A stretch of DNA of 14,826 nt. Origin: VBCK01 sp035511515. Lineage in GTDB: Bacteria > Pseudomonadota > Gammaproteobacteria > Burkholderiales > Burkholderiaceae_F. The position numbers and the translations under genes were made by a program. Location of the stretch: NCBI GenBank assembly GCA_035511515.1, contig DATKFG010000125.1, forward strand, positions 1 through 14,826. The letters are read 5' to 3'. Below are positions 6,067 to 13,052 of the stretch, in pieces (positions within the stretch are counted from its first letter, which is position 1; each line of letters begins with the position of its first letter). The notes under the pieces are model-generated. The model saw only the letters and a list, made by a program, of their open reading frames with translations, was not told where the DNA came from and ran no database searches.

Positions 6067-7338
6067 ATGCGGCGCGACGAAATTCCAGACGACGACCGCG
6101 GCGTGCTGCGCTTCCTGACCTGCGGCAGCGTCGATGACGGCAAGAGCACCCTGATCGGTCGTCTGCTGTACGACACCAAGACACTGCTCAGCGACACGCT
6201 GGCCACCCTGGAGAAGCACGCCCAGCGGCGCGGACTGTCGGCGCCCGACCTGTCGCTGCTGACCGACGGCCTGGTGGCCGAACGCGAGCAGGGCATCACG
6301 ATCGACGTGGCATACCGCTACTTCGCCACCGCGCGCCGCAAGTTCATCATCGCGGACAGCCCGGGACACGTCCAATACACGCGCAACATGGTCACGGCCG
6401 CGTCGACCGCGGATGCCGCCGTCCTGCTGGTGGATGCGCGCAAGGGAATCATCGACCAGACCCGCCGCCATGCGACGATCGCCGGCCTGCTGGGCGTGCG
6501 GCACCTGATCGTGGCCGTCAACAAGATGGACCTGGTGGGCTATTCGAATCGGGTGTTCGACACGATCGCGGCGGATTTTCGCGGCTGGCTGGAGCAGCAC
6601 CCGTCGCTGCACGTGCGCACCGACACCATCCCGATCTCGGCCCTGGAGGGGGCCAACGTGGTCGACCGCGACGAGCGCCTCGCCTGGCATACGGGTCCCA
6701 CGCTGATCGAGCTGCTCGAGCAGGCGCCGGCGCACGAGGCCGACGCGCAGGCGCCGCTGCGGCTGCCCGTGCAATGGGTGTGCCGGCCGCCCCAGTCGGA
6801 ATTCCGCGGCTACGCGGGCCGCATCGAAAGCGGCACGATCGCGATCGACGATGCTGTGGTCGTGCTGCCATCCGGCCGGGCGAGCCGCGTGGCGGCCATC
6901 CGGATCGGGGACCGCGCGCCCGAGCGGGCCGTGGCCGGCGAGTCGGTGCTGGTGCAGTTGACCGACGAGCTCGACGTATCGCGCGGCGATCTGATCGCGC
7001 CGGCCGGGGCCGGCGCACCGCAGCCGCGCTCGGCGTTCGACGCCACCGTGTGCTGGCTGGGACCGCGCGCGCTCGAACCGCGCCGCGAGTACCTGATGCG
7101 CCACGGAGCGCGCGAGACCCGCGCCCGCATCCGAACCATCGCTGCGCACCTGGACATCGAGACGCTGGCCTGGCGCGCCGGCCCGGATCCGGTCGAACCC
7201 AATGGGATCGCGCGACTGGAGATTTCGACCCAGCACACGGTCGCCGCCGATGCCTACGAATCGCTGCGCGCCACCGGCAGCTTCATCCTGATTGATCCGA
7301 CCACCTTCGACACAGTCGCCGCCGGCCTGATCGCCTGA
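6067..7338 (+). CDS. cysN: Sulfate adenylyltransferase subunit 1 (GTPase, ATP sulfurylase large subunit)
   Basis: This 423-aa EF-Tu-like GTPase drives APS synthesis with CysD. The G motifs are intact: G1 in CGSVDDGKST (19-28), G3 in DSPGHVQYTRNM and G4 in NKMDLV. Two beta-barrel domains follow. There is no C-terminal CysC (APS kinase) fusion, which fits the APS-reductase route. The ATG at 6067 leaves only 12 residues before the conserved VLRFLTCG, shorter than the lead-in of many CysN proteins. This is consistent with the 5' end having been altered by the adjoining repeat. An in-frame GTG at 6058 would add three residues. The core is complete, so the enzyme is probably functional. It is the last gene of the operon. 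Confidence 0.95.
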   Translation: MRRDEIPDDDRGVLRFLTCGSVDDGKSTLIGRLLYDTKTLLSDTLATLEKHAQRRGLSAPDLSLLTDGLVAEREQGITIDVAYRYFATARRKFIIADSPGHVQYTRNMVTAASTADAAVLLVDARKGIIDQTRRHATIAGLLGVRHLIVAVNKMDLVGYSNRVFDTIAADFRGWLEQHPSLHVRTDTIPISALEGANVVDRDERLAWHTGPTLIELLEQAPAHEADAQAPLRLPVQWVCRPPQSEFRGYAGRIESGTIAIDDAVVVLPSGRASRVAAIRIGDRAPERAVAGESVLVQLTDELDVSRGDLIAPAGAGAPQPRSAFDATVCWLGPRALEPRREYLMRHGARETRARIRTIAAHLDIETLAWRAGPDPVEPNGIARLEISTQHTVAADAYESLRATGSFILIDPTTFDTVAAGLIA

Positions 7339-7380
7339 GCGGACCGCGGTAGGATCGGGCCGGCTGGTTTCGGGGCTGAC

Positions 7381-7911
7381 ATGGGGTACGTCACTGGTTT
7401 GCGCGCTCTGGCAGCGGCCGCCATGTTGCTGGCCGGCGCCTGGGTGTCGGGCGCCGATCCGTCGCGCGACGCGGCCGACACGGACCGGCTGGAGGCCGTC
7501 TTCAGGACCTGCGTTTCGCTGTATGGCCATCCGCTGGCCGGCGCGTTGATGCGGTCGATCGGCGACCGCGCCGCCCGCGACGCGTTTGCAGGGGTGTATC
7601 CGGCTGTCGTGCGCGGCTTCTCGTTGGAGCACGAGCATGGGTATTCGACCGCGACCGCAATCCTGAAAGACGGCGTTTCGATCGCCGGTGTGCCGGCGCG
7701 GGCGATATACGCGTCCACCTGCGAGCTCGACTGCCCGCTGGCCGTCTGGGGACTCGAGTTCGGACCGCTGAAAGCGGCCCAGCGCAAGGCGCTGCAGGCG
7801 TGGGTCGAATCGGCCCCATCCACCCACACGGACATCCACGGGGACATCAAAGTGCAGCTGAGCACGGGCACCGACGGCCAGACGCTGCTGGTGTGCGACG
7901 TCAGCGGCTGA
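7381..7911 (+). CDS. Hypothetical exported protein with four cysteines
   Basis: This 176-aa protein is not recognised. Residues 1-25 look like a signal peptide: a short positive region at Arg8, a hydrophobic run LAAAAMLLAGAWV, and a likely cleavage after VSGA. The mature part is about 150 residues with cysteines at about 44, 114, 118 and 172. ASTCELDCPL carries a CxxxC pair, so one or two disulfides are plausible in the periplasm. No catalytic motif or lipobox is seen. It starts 42 nt after cysN, without a strong ribosome binding site, and could be a separate unit. Codon use is high-GC like its neighbours. A role in the sulfur pathway would be guesswork. Confidence 0.75.
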   Translation: MGYVTGLRALAAAAMLLAGAWVSGADPSRDAADTDRLEAVFRTCVSLYGHPLAGALMRSIGDRAARDAFAGVYPAVVRGFSLEHEHGYSTATAILKDGVSIAGVPARAIYASTCELDCPLAVWGLEFGPLKAAQRKALQAWVESAPSTHTDIHGDIKVQLSTGTDGQTLLVCDVSG

Positions 7912-7936
7912 CACTTTGCCGCTCGGTGGTCGGCCC

Positions 7937-7958
7937 CCGCTGCCTTCGGGGCAGGCGG
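7937..7958 (+). terminator. Hairpin after the exported-protein gene, weak terminator candidate
   Basis: The arms CCG-CTGCC (7937-7944) and GGCAG-(G)-CGG (7950-7958) surround the loop TTCGG, with one bulged G. It lies 26 nt after the stop of the gene ending at 7911 and before the sigma-factor gene. There is no T-run after it, so Rho-independent termination is uncertain; it could equally be a leader structure of the sigma-factor transcript. Confidence 0.3.
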
Positions 7959-8024
7959 CTGCAATATTTCGCCGCGCCGAACGTCTTCATCGGCATGGTT
8001 GCCGCGCTACCGCTGGACCGGGTC

Positions 8025-8594
8025 ATGAATGACCAGGACAAGAAGATCGCCGAGGTGATCGCGCGCGAACGCCGGCGCCTGGGCAGCTTCATCCGTCAAC
8101 GCGTACCGGATCCGGGCGACGCCGAGGACATCCTGCAGGACGTGTTCAGCGAGCTGGTCGAGTCGGTCCGGATGGTGCGCCCGATCGAGCAGGTCGGCGC
8201 CTGGCTGTTCCAGGTGGCGCGCAACCGGATCATCGACCGCTTCCGCCGCAAGTCGGCCGAACCGATCCGCATCGAGGCCGAAACGGATCGACCGGACGGG
8301 CTGACCGACCTGGCCGAGTCGCTGCCGTCGCCGCGCGCCGGGCCCGAGGCCCAGTATGCACGGCGGCTGCTGGTCGAACAGCTCGACGCGGCGCTCGACG
8401 AACTGCCGTCCGGCCAGCGCGAGGTGTTCATCGCCCACGAGCTGGAGGGAGTGAGCTTTCGCGAGCTGTCGGCGCAGACTGGACTGAACATCAACACGCT
8501 GTTGTCCCGCAAGCGTTACGCGGTGCGGCATCTTCGCAACCGCCTGCAGCAGATCTACCGGGAATTGGAATCGTGGGAAGGAAACGAACGATGA
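8025..8594 (+). CDS. RNA polymerase sigma factor, ECF-type (sigma-70 family)
   Basis: This 189-aa sigma factor contains regions 2 and 4 only. Region 2 is seen at about 15-80, with DAEDILQDVF (32-41) and the -10-recognition helix AWLFQVARNRIIDRFRRK (59-76). Region 4 is at about 118-172, with LDELPSGQREVFIAHELEG and the helix-turn-helix FRELSAQTGLNINTLLSRK. The two are joined by an acidic/proline-rich linker. The chosen ATG starts MNDQDKK, a usual ECF N-terminus; an in-frame ATG at 7995 would add ten residues, and neither has a clear ribosome binding site. The stop overlaps the ATG of the next gene, a small membrane protein (ATGA), so the two are probably a regulator pair. The signal sensed and the target promoters are unknown. 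Confidence 0.92.
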   Translation: MNDQDKKIAEVIARERRRLGSFIRQRVPDPGDAEDILQDVFSELVESVRMVRPIEQVGAWLFQVARNRIIDRFRRKSAEPIRIEAETDRPDGLTDLAESLPSPRAGPEAQYARRLLVEQLDAALDELPSGQREVFIAHELEGVSFRELSAQTGLNINTLLSRKRYAVRHLRNRLQQIYRELESWEGNER

Positions 8595-8944
8595 GGATCA
8601 ATCGCCTCGGATGGGGCCTGAAATTTCTTGCTTTGATCGTTGTGGTGGTCGCCGCGGCCGGCCTGGCGGTGATGGCCCTGTGGAACTGGCTCGGGCCGGA
8701 CCTGTTCGGATGGCATCCGATCGACTTCTTGCAGGCGGTCGGATTGCTGATCCTGTGCCGGCTGCTGATCGGCGGCTTTCGCGGCAGGGCGGGCGGACAT
8801 CTGCATTGGCGCGCGCGGCTGGCCGAGCGGCTGGACAAGATGACGCCGGAGGAACGCGAGAAGTTCCGCGCCGGGCTGCGCGGCGGCTGCGGATGGCACG
8901 CCGCTCCAGAGAAGGAATCGGCAGGCCATGGCCCCGCAACATAG
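8591..8944 (+). CDS. Small two-helix membrane protein, probable sigma-factor partner
   Basis: This 117-aa protein has a first membrane helix at about 11-31 (FLALIVVVVAAAG) followed by WNWLGPDLFGWH, and a second hydrophobic segment at about 46-62 (FLQAVGLLILCRLLIGG). A basic, charged tail with RLAERLDKMTPEEREKFR and a GGCGWHA motif completes it. It resembles a family of small membrane proteins encoded beside ECF-type sigma factors (recognition from memory). The start at 8591 overlaps the sigma stop and is preceded by a good ribosome binding site (gggaagga at 8575-8582). It may act as an anti-sigma factor or sensor, with the Cys/His-containing tail as a possible metal or redox site. That role is inferred; no canonical anti-sigma zinc motif (HxxxCxxC) is present. 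Confidence 0.8.
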   Translation: MRINRLGWGLKFLALIVVVVAAAGLAVMALWNWLGPDLFGWHPIDFLQAVGLLILCRLLIGGFRGRAGGHLHWRARLAERLDKMTPEEREKFRAGLRGGCGWHAAPEKESAGHGPAT

Positions 8945-8950
8945 CGGGCG

Positions 8951-8956
8951 TAGCAT
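8951..8956 (+). promoter_or_regulatory. Candidate -10 element for the VOC gene
   Basis: TAGCAT matches four of six bases of the sigma-70 -10 consensus and lies 33 nt before the VOC ATG, just after the stop of the preceding gene. No convincing -35 is seen at the right distance. Confidence 0.25.
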
Positions 8957-8989
8957 GGCGCGTCCGAGACCTTCGTCTGGAGAACTGAC

Positions 8990-9352
8990 ATGGCAAACGC
9001 ATTCGTTCACGTGGAGCTCAACACCACGGATGTCGGCAAGGCAAAGTCGTTCTACGGCAAATTGTTCGACTGGAAGCTGGAAGACGTTGCGATGGGCAAC
9101 GACACATACACGATGATCCGGGTCGGCGACGGCACCGGCGGCGGCATCATGAAGCACCCGATGCCGGGCGCCTCGTCGGTATGGCTGGCCTACGTGCTGG
9201 TGGACAACATCGCCGGCGCGACTCAAAAGGCCAAGTCGCTCGGCGCCACGGTGGTGAAGGACGTCACCGAGGTGATGGGCGCCGGACAATTCAGCATCAT
9301 CATGGATCCGACCGGCGCCGCGCTCGGACTGTGGCAGCCCAAGCAGGCCTGA
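8990..9352 (+). CDS. VOC (glyoxalase/bleomycin-resistance fold) family protein
   Basis: This 120-aa protein has a single VOC module: the opening strand FVHVELNTTDVGKAKSFYGKL, WKLEDV, the central YTMIRVGDGTGGGIM, then the second half VWLAYVLVDNIAGATQKAKSLGA and the closing DPTGAALGLWQ. The family includes glyoxalase I, dioxygenases and binding proteins. His7 and Glu9 in the first strand could be metal ligands, but the complete set cannot be assigned and the substrate is unknown. GGAGA at 8979-8983 is a good ribosome binding site 6 nt before the ATG. It is probably its own unit, with a possible -10 element at 8951-8956 and a convergent neighbour at its 3' side. Confidence 0.9.
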   Translation: MANAFVHVELNTTDVGKAKSFYGKLFDWKLEDVAMGNDTYTMIRVGDGTGGGIMKHPMPGASSVWLAYVLVDNIAGATQKAKSLGATVVKDVTEVMGAGQFSIIMDPTGAALGLWQPKQA

Positions 9353-9387
9353 CCGCGACAAGGTCGATCGGGTTCGCCCGATAAAGG

Positions 9388-9423
9388 CTGCCGGCTGGCA
9401 GGCCGCTGAAAAAAACGCAGCGG
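9388..9423. terminator. Two small hairpins between convergent genes, possible bidirectional terminator
   Basis: Between the VOC gene and the convergent rhomboid gene there is a 5-bp stem ctgcc/ggcag (9388-9392 with 9397-9401). A 6-bp stem ccgctg/cagcgg follows (9403-9408 with 9418-9423), whose loop holds a run of seven A. On the minus strand the T-run falls inside that loop rather than after the stem, so a classical intrinsic terminator is not certain. Confidence 0.35.
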
Positions 9424-9427
9424 TCTG

Positions 9428-10012
9428 CTAACGGCGGCGCGCGCGACCGTAGCGGATCAGCAAATACCCGCCCAGCATTCCGCCCAGGTGCGCGAAGTGC
9501 GCCACATCGCCCATGGCGCCGGTCACGCCGGCGTACAGCTCGAAGACTCCGTACAACGTGACAAACAGCCATGCCGGCATCGGAATCGGCGGGAAGATCA
9601 GCAGGATCATGCGCCGCGGATACATCATCCCGAACGCGAGCAGCAGGCCGAACACGCCACCCGAGGCTCCGATCGTTTCCACGAAAGACCCCGTCAGGTA
9701 GTTCACCAGCGACTGTGTCAGGCCAGCCGACAGCACGCATACGAAGTAATACGTCAGAAAACGGTTGCGTCCCCACACCCGCTCGACATCGCCGCCGAAC
9801 ATCACGAGCGCCAGCATGTTGGAAAACAGGTGCAGCACGCTGCCGTGAAGAAAGCCGTACGTCAGCAGCTGCCAGGGCTCGAAGGCGGCCGTTCCGACCG
9901 GCCACAGCGCGAAGTACGTGACCAGCGCGCCGCTGCCGCCGGACAGCTGCAGCAGGAAGACCGCGACGTTGATCAGCAGCAGCGACCGGGTACCGGCGGG
10001 AAGATTGAACAT
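9428..10012 (-). CDS. Rhomboid family intramembrane serine protease
   Basis: This 194-aa polytopic membrane protein has about six hydrophobic helices. The catalytic serine is Ser117 in the loop/helix motif GASGGVFG, and the catalytic histidine is His175 in AHFAHLGGMLGG. The oxyanion-side motif HLFSNM (His61 to Asn65) after LTYGFLHGS is also intact. It is a minimal six-helix form without an extra cytoplasmic domain. Rhomboids cleave transmembrane substrates within the inner membrane; the substrate here is unknown. The ATG at 10012 begins MFNLPAGTRSLLLINV. It is convergent with the VOC gene and divergent from the DUF6513 gene group, so it is likely monocistronic. Confidence 0.93.
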   Translation of the reverse strand: MFNLPAGTRSLLLINVAVFLLQLSGGSGALVTYFALWPVGTAAFEPWQLLTYGFLHGSVLHLFSNMLALVMFGGDVERVWGRNRFLTYYFVCVLSAGLTQSLVNYLTGSFVETIGASGGVFGLLLAFGMMYPRRMILLIFPPIPMPAWLFVTLYGVFELYAGVTGAMGDVAHFAHLGGMLGGYLLIRYGRARRR

Positions 10013-10130
10013 CGGGGCAAGTCCGCCCGGGGCGGCTGTGCAAATCCGGCATCTTACTGAGCTTTAGCCCGGGAGCCGTGCCCGCCACGCGACAACCGGT
10101 CCGACCGGGCCGCGGGTGCAGCCGGTTCTT

Positions 10131-10136
10131 TACACT
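10131..10136 (+). promoter_or_regulatory. Candidate -10 element ahead of the H4MPT-type gene group
   Basis: TACACT, in the context ggttctttacactgg, matches four of six -10 consensus bases and lies 25 nt before the small ORF at 10162. The rest of 10013-10161, between the divergent rhomboid gene and this group, holds nothing else I can identify. No good -35 is visible. Confidence 0.3.
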
Positions 10137-10161
10137 GGCGGCTTTTGATCCGCCCGCCGCC

Positions 10162-10302
10162 ATGAAGACCAAAGAGCCGTCGCGCCTGGCCCGAGCGTTC
10201 GCTGGATCGGGCCACTTTCTGAAGGAATCGCTCGAGATCGCCCGCGATTCGGGGAATTGGCGGGCCGACATGGGCGTCTGCGTCGGCGCATCATCGGTTT
10301 GA
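10162..10302 (+). CDS. Possible 46-aa small protein upstream of the DUF6513 gene
   Basis: The ORF begins MKTKEPSRLARAFAG and contains ESLEIARDSGNW, a charged, probably helical stretch, then GVCVGASSV at the end. The first two thirds use G/C-ending codons like the neighbouring genes; the last few codons are less typical. Its TGA ends 4 nt before the DUF6513 ATG, which itself has no good ribosome binding site, so coupling would explain how that gene is translated. It is preceded by a possible -10 element. I do not recognise it. It could instead be untranslated leader, or a fragment of a decayed gene. Confidence 0.4.
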   Translation: MKTKEPSRLARAFAGSGHFLKESLEIARDSGNWRADMGVCVGASSV

Positions 10303-10306
10303 GCAG

Positions 10307-11719
10307 ATGCCGGAGCACATCGTTTTTTTGACGGGCAAGCTGGCTGAGCGCAACCTCAGGGGCGTGCTCGAGGATCTGGCAGCGGACGAATTCACGTACG
10401 AGGTGGTGCGGCTTCCGATCAACGTGGCCGGCTTGATGACCGCCGATTTCATCGGTCGGCATTTTCCGCGCGGCCCAGGCGCCGACCGCGTGATCGTGCC
10501 GGGCCGCTGCCGGGGCGATCTGGAGGCGCTCGGCACCAGGCTGGGCGCGCGGATCGAACGGGGCCCTGACGAGCTGCGCGATCTGCCCGAGCACTTTGGC
10601 CGCCGGCGCAAGGGGGTGGACCTGTCCAGGCACGACGTGCTGATCTTCGCCGAGATCGTCGATGCGCCGAATATGAGCCTGGAGGCGATCGTCGCGCGGG
10701 CGCAGGCTTACCGGCGCGACGGCGCCGACGTCATCGATCTGGGGTGCCTGCCCGATACGCCGTTTCCGCACCTGACCGGCGCCGTGCACGCGTTGCACGC
10801 GGCCGGCTTTCGGGTCAGCGTCGATTCGCTGGAACCCGAGGACCTGCTGACCGCGGGGCGGGCCGGCGCCGACTACCTGCTGAGCCTGAAGGCCGAGACG
10901 GTCGACATCGTGGACCAGGTCGAATCCACGCCGGTGCTGATACCGTCCGAACCCGGCGATATGGACTCGCTGCGCCGCGCGATCGAGCTGATGCGCCGGC
11001 GCGGCCGGCCGTTTCTGGCCGACCCGATCCTGGAGCCGATCCAGTTCGGATTCACCCGATCGCTGCTGCGCTACCAGAGCCTGAGGGAAGCCGAGCCCGA
11101 AGTCCCGATCCTGATGGGCATCGGCAACGTCACGGAGCTCACCGATGCCGATTCCAGCGGAGCGGCGGCCGTGATGCTGGGGGTTGCCGTCGAACTCGGG
11201 CTGAACGCGATCCTGACGACCGAGGTCAGCCCCCATTGCCGCCGCGCGGTGCGCGAGGCCGACTGGGCGCGGCGGATGATGTACGCGGCACGCGAGTCGC
11301 AGTCGCTGCCGCGCGACCTGACCGATGCGCTGCTCACGGTGCACGCACGCCGGCCGTTTCCGTATTCGAGCGACGAAATTGCACAGGTCGCCGCCGAAGT
11401 GCGCGACCCGAATTTCCGGATCCAGGTCGGCGAGCGAGGCATACACGTGTTCAACCGCGACGGACTGTTCGTGGCGGCCGACCCGTACCAGCTGTACCCG
11501 GACCTGGGCGTCGAGCAGGACGGCGCACACGCGTTCTATCTTGGGGTAGAGCTGGCGCGGGCGCAGGTCGCCTGGCAGCTGGGCAAACGCTACGCACAGG
11601 ACGAGGAGCTCGATTGGGGCTGCGCCTACGAGCGGCCGCCCGAGGACCCGCTCACGCAGCGGGCGCCGGGACCGACGCTGGCGGCGCGCCGCAAGCGCGC
11701 TGCCGGCAGGGCCAAATGA
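10307..11719 (+). CDS. DUF6513 dihydropteroate-synthase-like protein of the H4MPT C1-pathway group
   Basis: This 470-aa protein has an N-terminal region (about 1-105) beginning HIVFLTGKLAERNL, then a DHPS-like TIM-barrel at about 108-330. The barrel shows DVIDLGCLPDTPFP, VSVDSLEPEDLLTAGRAGADYLLSL and ILMGIGNVTELTDADSSG. A C-terminal extension (about 340-445) holds DPNFRIQVGERGIHVFN and a basic tail. Proteins of this type occur in bacterial and archaeal tetrahydromethanopterin/methanofuran gene clusters. A part in pterin cofactor synthesis is suspected, but the reaction is not shown by the sequence. Its stop overlaps the DUF447 ATG. It is not a folate DHPS: it is much longer than the usual 270-280 residues and lacks the typical DIGGES motif. 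Confidence 0.9.
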   Translation: MPEHIVFLTGKLAERNLRGVLEDLAADEFTYEVVRLPINVAGLMTADFIGRHFPRGPGADRVIVPGRCRGDLEALGTRLGARIERGPDELRDLPEHFGRRRKGVDLSRHDVLIFAEIVDAPNMSLEAIVARAQAYRRDGADVIDLGCLPDTPFPHLTGAVHALHAAGFRVSVDSLEPEDLLTAGRAGADYLLSLKAETVDIVDQVESTPVLIPSEPGDMDSLRRAIELMRRRGRPFLADPILEPIQFGFTRSLLRYQSLREAEPEVPILMGIGNVTELTDADSSGAAAVMLGVAVELGLNAILTTEVSPHCRRAVREADWARRMMYAARESQSLPRDLTDALLTVHARRPFPYSSDEIAQVAAEVRDPNFRIQVGERGIHVFNRDGLFVAADPYQLYPDLGVEQDGAHAFYLGVELARAQVAWQLGKRYAQDEELDWGCAYERPPEDPLTQRAPGPTLAARRKRAAGRAK

Positions 11720-12291
11720 ACCGGATTTTCGAAACGATCGTCACCGTGCGCGGCCACGATGGCCGCACGCAGGTCACGCCGCTGGGCGTGCGCCGCGAAG
11801 GCGATGTCGTGGTGCTGGCGCCGTTCAAGCCGTCGCTGACGCTGGAGCTGATGCTGCAATCGCGTACGGCGGTCATCAACTGTACCGACGATGTGCGGGT
11901 GTTCGCCGGGTGCATCGTGGGGCGGCGCGAATGGCCACTGGTGCCGGCCACGCGGATCGATGGCGTCCGGCTCGCGGCCAGCCTGGCGCACGAAGAGATC
12001 GAGCTGGCCGAGTTCATCGACGACGTGCAGCGTCCGCAGCTTCGCTGCCGCTCGGTCCACCGCGAAACACATGCGCCGTTTCGGGGCTTCAACCGGGCCC
12101 AGGCGGCCGTGATCGAGGCCGCCGTGCTCGTGAGCCGCCTGTCGATACTGCCGGCCGGCAAGCTCGAGGCCGAGCTGGAATATTTGAAGATCGCGATCGA
12201 CAAGACGGCCGGCGACGCCGAGCTTCAAGCCTGGAGCTGGCTGATGGAAGCGATTGCGGTCCACCGCGGCGGACACGGAGCGTCGCGATGA
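11716..12291 (+). CDS. DUF447 family protein (flavin-reductase-like fold) of the H4MPT gene group
   Basis: This 191-aa soluble protein has the DUF447 opening IFETIVTVRGHDGRTQVTPLG and LAPFKPSLTLELMLQSRTAVINCTDDVRVFAG, resembling an FMN-binding split barrel. It continues with FRGFNRAQAAVIEAAVLVSR (about 116-135) and LEYLKIAIDKTAGDAELQAW (about 155-174). In archaea and in bacteria with H4MPT it co-occurs with methanopterin/methanofuran genes. A flavin-dependent step in cofactor synthesis is a reasonable guess, but no activity can be assigned. It overlaps both neighbours by 4 nt (ATGA), which places it firmly in one operon with the DUF6513 gene and mfnB. Confidence 0.9.
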   Translation: MNRIFETIVTVRGHDGRTQVTPLGVRREGDVVVLAPFKPSLTLELMLQSRTAVINCTDDVRVFAGCIVGRREWPLVPATRIDGVRLAASLAHEEIELAEFIDDVQRPQLRCRSVHRETHAPFRGFNRAQAAVIEAAVLVSRLSILPAGKLEAELEYLKIAIDKTAGDAELQAWSWLMEAIAVHRGGHGASR

Positions 12292-12989
12292 ACCGTCTGC
12301 CCAGGGTGCGGATGCTGGCTAGCGTGCGCTCGGCCGAGGAAGCGCTGTTCGCAGTGCAGGCAGGGGCCGATCTGATCGACGCCAAGGAGCCCTCGGGCGG
12401 CACGCTCGGCTCGGTCGGCCCCGAGGTGCTGCGCGCGATCGTCGCCGCGGTCGGCGGACGGCGGCCCGTCAGCGCCACCGTGGGCGACCTGCCGCTCGAG
12501 CTGGAGTCGTTGCGGCAAGCGGCGCGCCTGAACGCCGACTGCGGCGCCAATTTCGTCAAGGTCGGCATCTTCGACCGCGACCTGCCGCTTGCGAAGATCC
12601 GGGCCCTGCCGCGTGCGGTCGCTGGCGTGCCGCTGATCGCGGTGCTGTTTGCCGACCTGTCGCCCCCACCGCTGCAGGCGGCCGCACACCTGGCCGATGC
12701 CGGCTGGCATGGCGTGATGCTCGACACGGCCGGCAAGATCGACGGGGGGCTGAGGGACTGGACGGAACCGGACTGGCTGGCCGACTTCGTGCGCCGGGCC
12801 CGTGCCGCCGAGCTGCTGGTGGGCCTGGCCGGATCGCTGCGCGAAGACGACGTGCGCCCGCTCGCGGCGCTCGGTCCGGACTACCTGGGCTTTCGCGGCG
12901 CGTTGTGTTCGGGCGCCGACCGCGAGGAGTGCCTCGATCCGGACCGTGTGCGGACGATCCGCGCGCTGCTCGATCGCGCGGCAAACTGA
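12288..12989 (+). CDS. mfnB: (5-formylfuran-3-yl)methyl phosphate synthase
   Basis: This 233-aa TIM-barrel enzyme (DUF556 family) condenses two glyceraldehyde-3-phosphate molecules to the furan precursor of methanofuran. The expected lysines and aspartates are visible: Asp31 and Lys33 in IDAKEPSGG (Schiff-base lysine position), Lys91 in NFVKVG, and Asp146 and Lys150 in LDTAGK. The phosphate-binding end has VGLAGSL (about 178-184) and YLGFRGALC. Length is normal for the family. In bacteria this implies a methanofuran-like cofactor for the formyltransferase/hydrolase step of H4MPT-linked formaldehyde oxidation. The ATG overlaps the DUF447 stop. It is the last gene of the group here and faces a convergent M28 peptidase gene. 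Confidence 0.93.
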   Translation: MNRLPRVRMLASVRSAEEALFAVQAGADLIDAKEPSGGTLGSVGPEVLRAIVAAVGGRRPVSATVGDLPLELESLRQAARLNADCGANFVKVGIFDRDLPLAKIRALPRAVAGVPLIAVLFADLSPPPLQAAAHLADAGWHGVMLDTAGKIDGGLRDWTEPDWLADFVRRARAAELLVGLAGSLREDDVRPLAALGPDYLGFRGALCSGADREECLDPDRVRTIRALLDRAAN

Positions 12990-13008
12990 ACGATCTGCCC
13001 GAGCCAGT

Positions 13009-13034
13009 GGCGCGCCGCAGGGCCTCAGCGCGCC
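13009..13034. terminator. Hairpin between mfnB and the convergent peptidase gene
   Basis: A perfect 7-bp inverted repeat, ggcgcgc (13009-13015) and gcgcgcc (13028-13034), surrounds a 12-nt loop in the 63-nt gap between two convergent stops. There is no T-run on either side, so it may slow or protect transcript ends rather than terminate by itself. Confidence 0.25.
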
Positions 13035-13052
13035 GGCGGACGACCCCGCGCG

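Noticed and set aside
7345..7380. -10-like TAGGAT ahead of the exported-protein gene
   Set aside because: Four-of-six matches occur often by chance and no -35 is present; too weak to list as a promoter.
5941..7914. 657-aa minus-strand frame opposite cysN and the exported protein
   Set aside because: It is a shadow of cysN with low-complexity composition, and its C-terminal end is simply the translated palindromic repeat.
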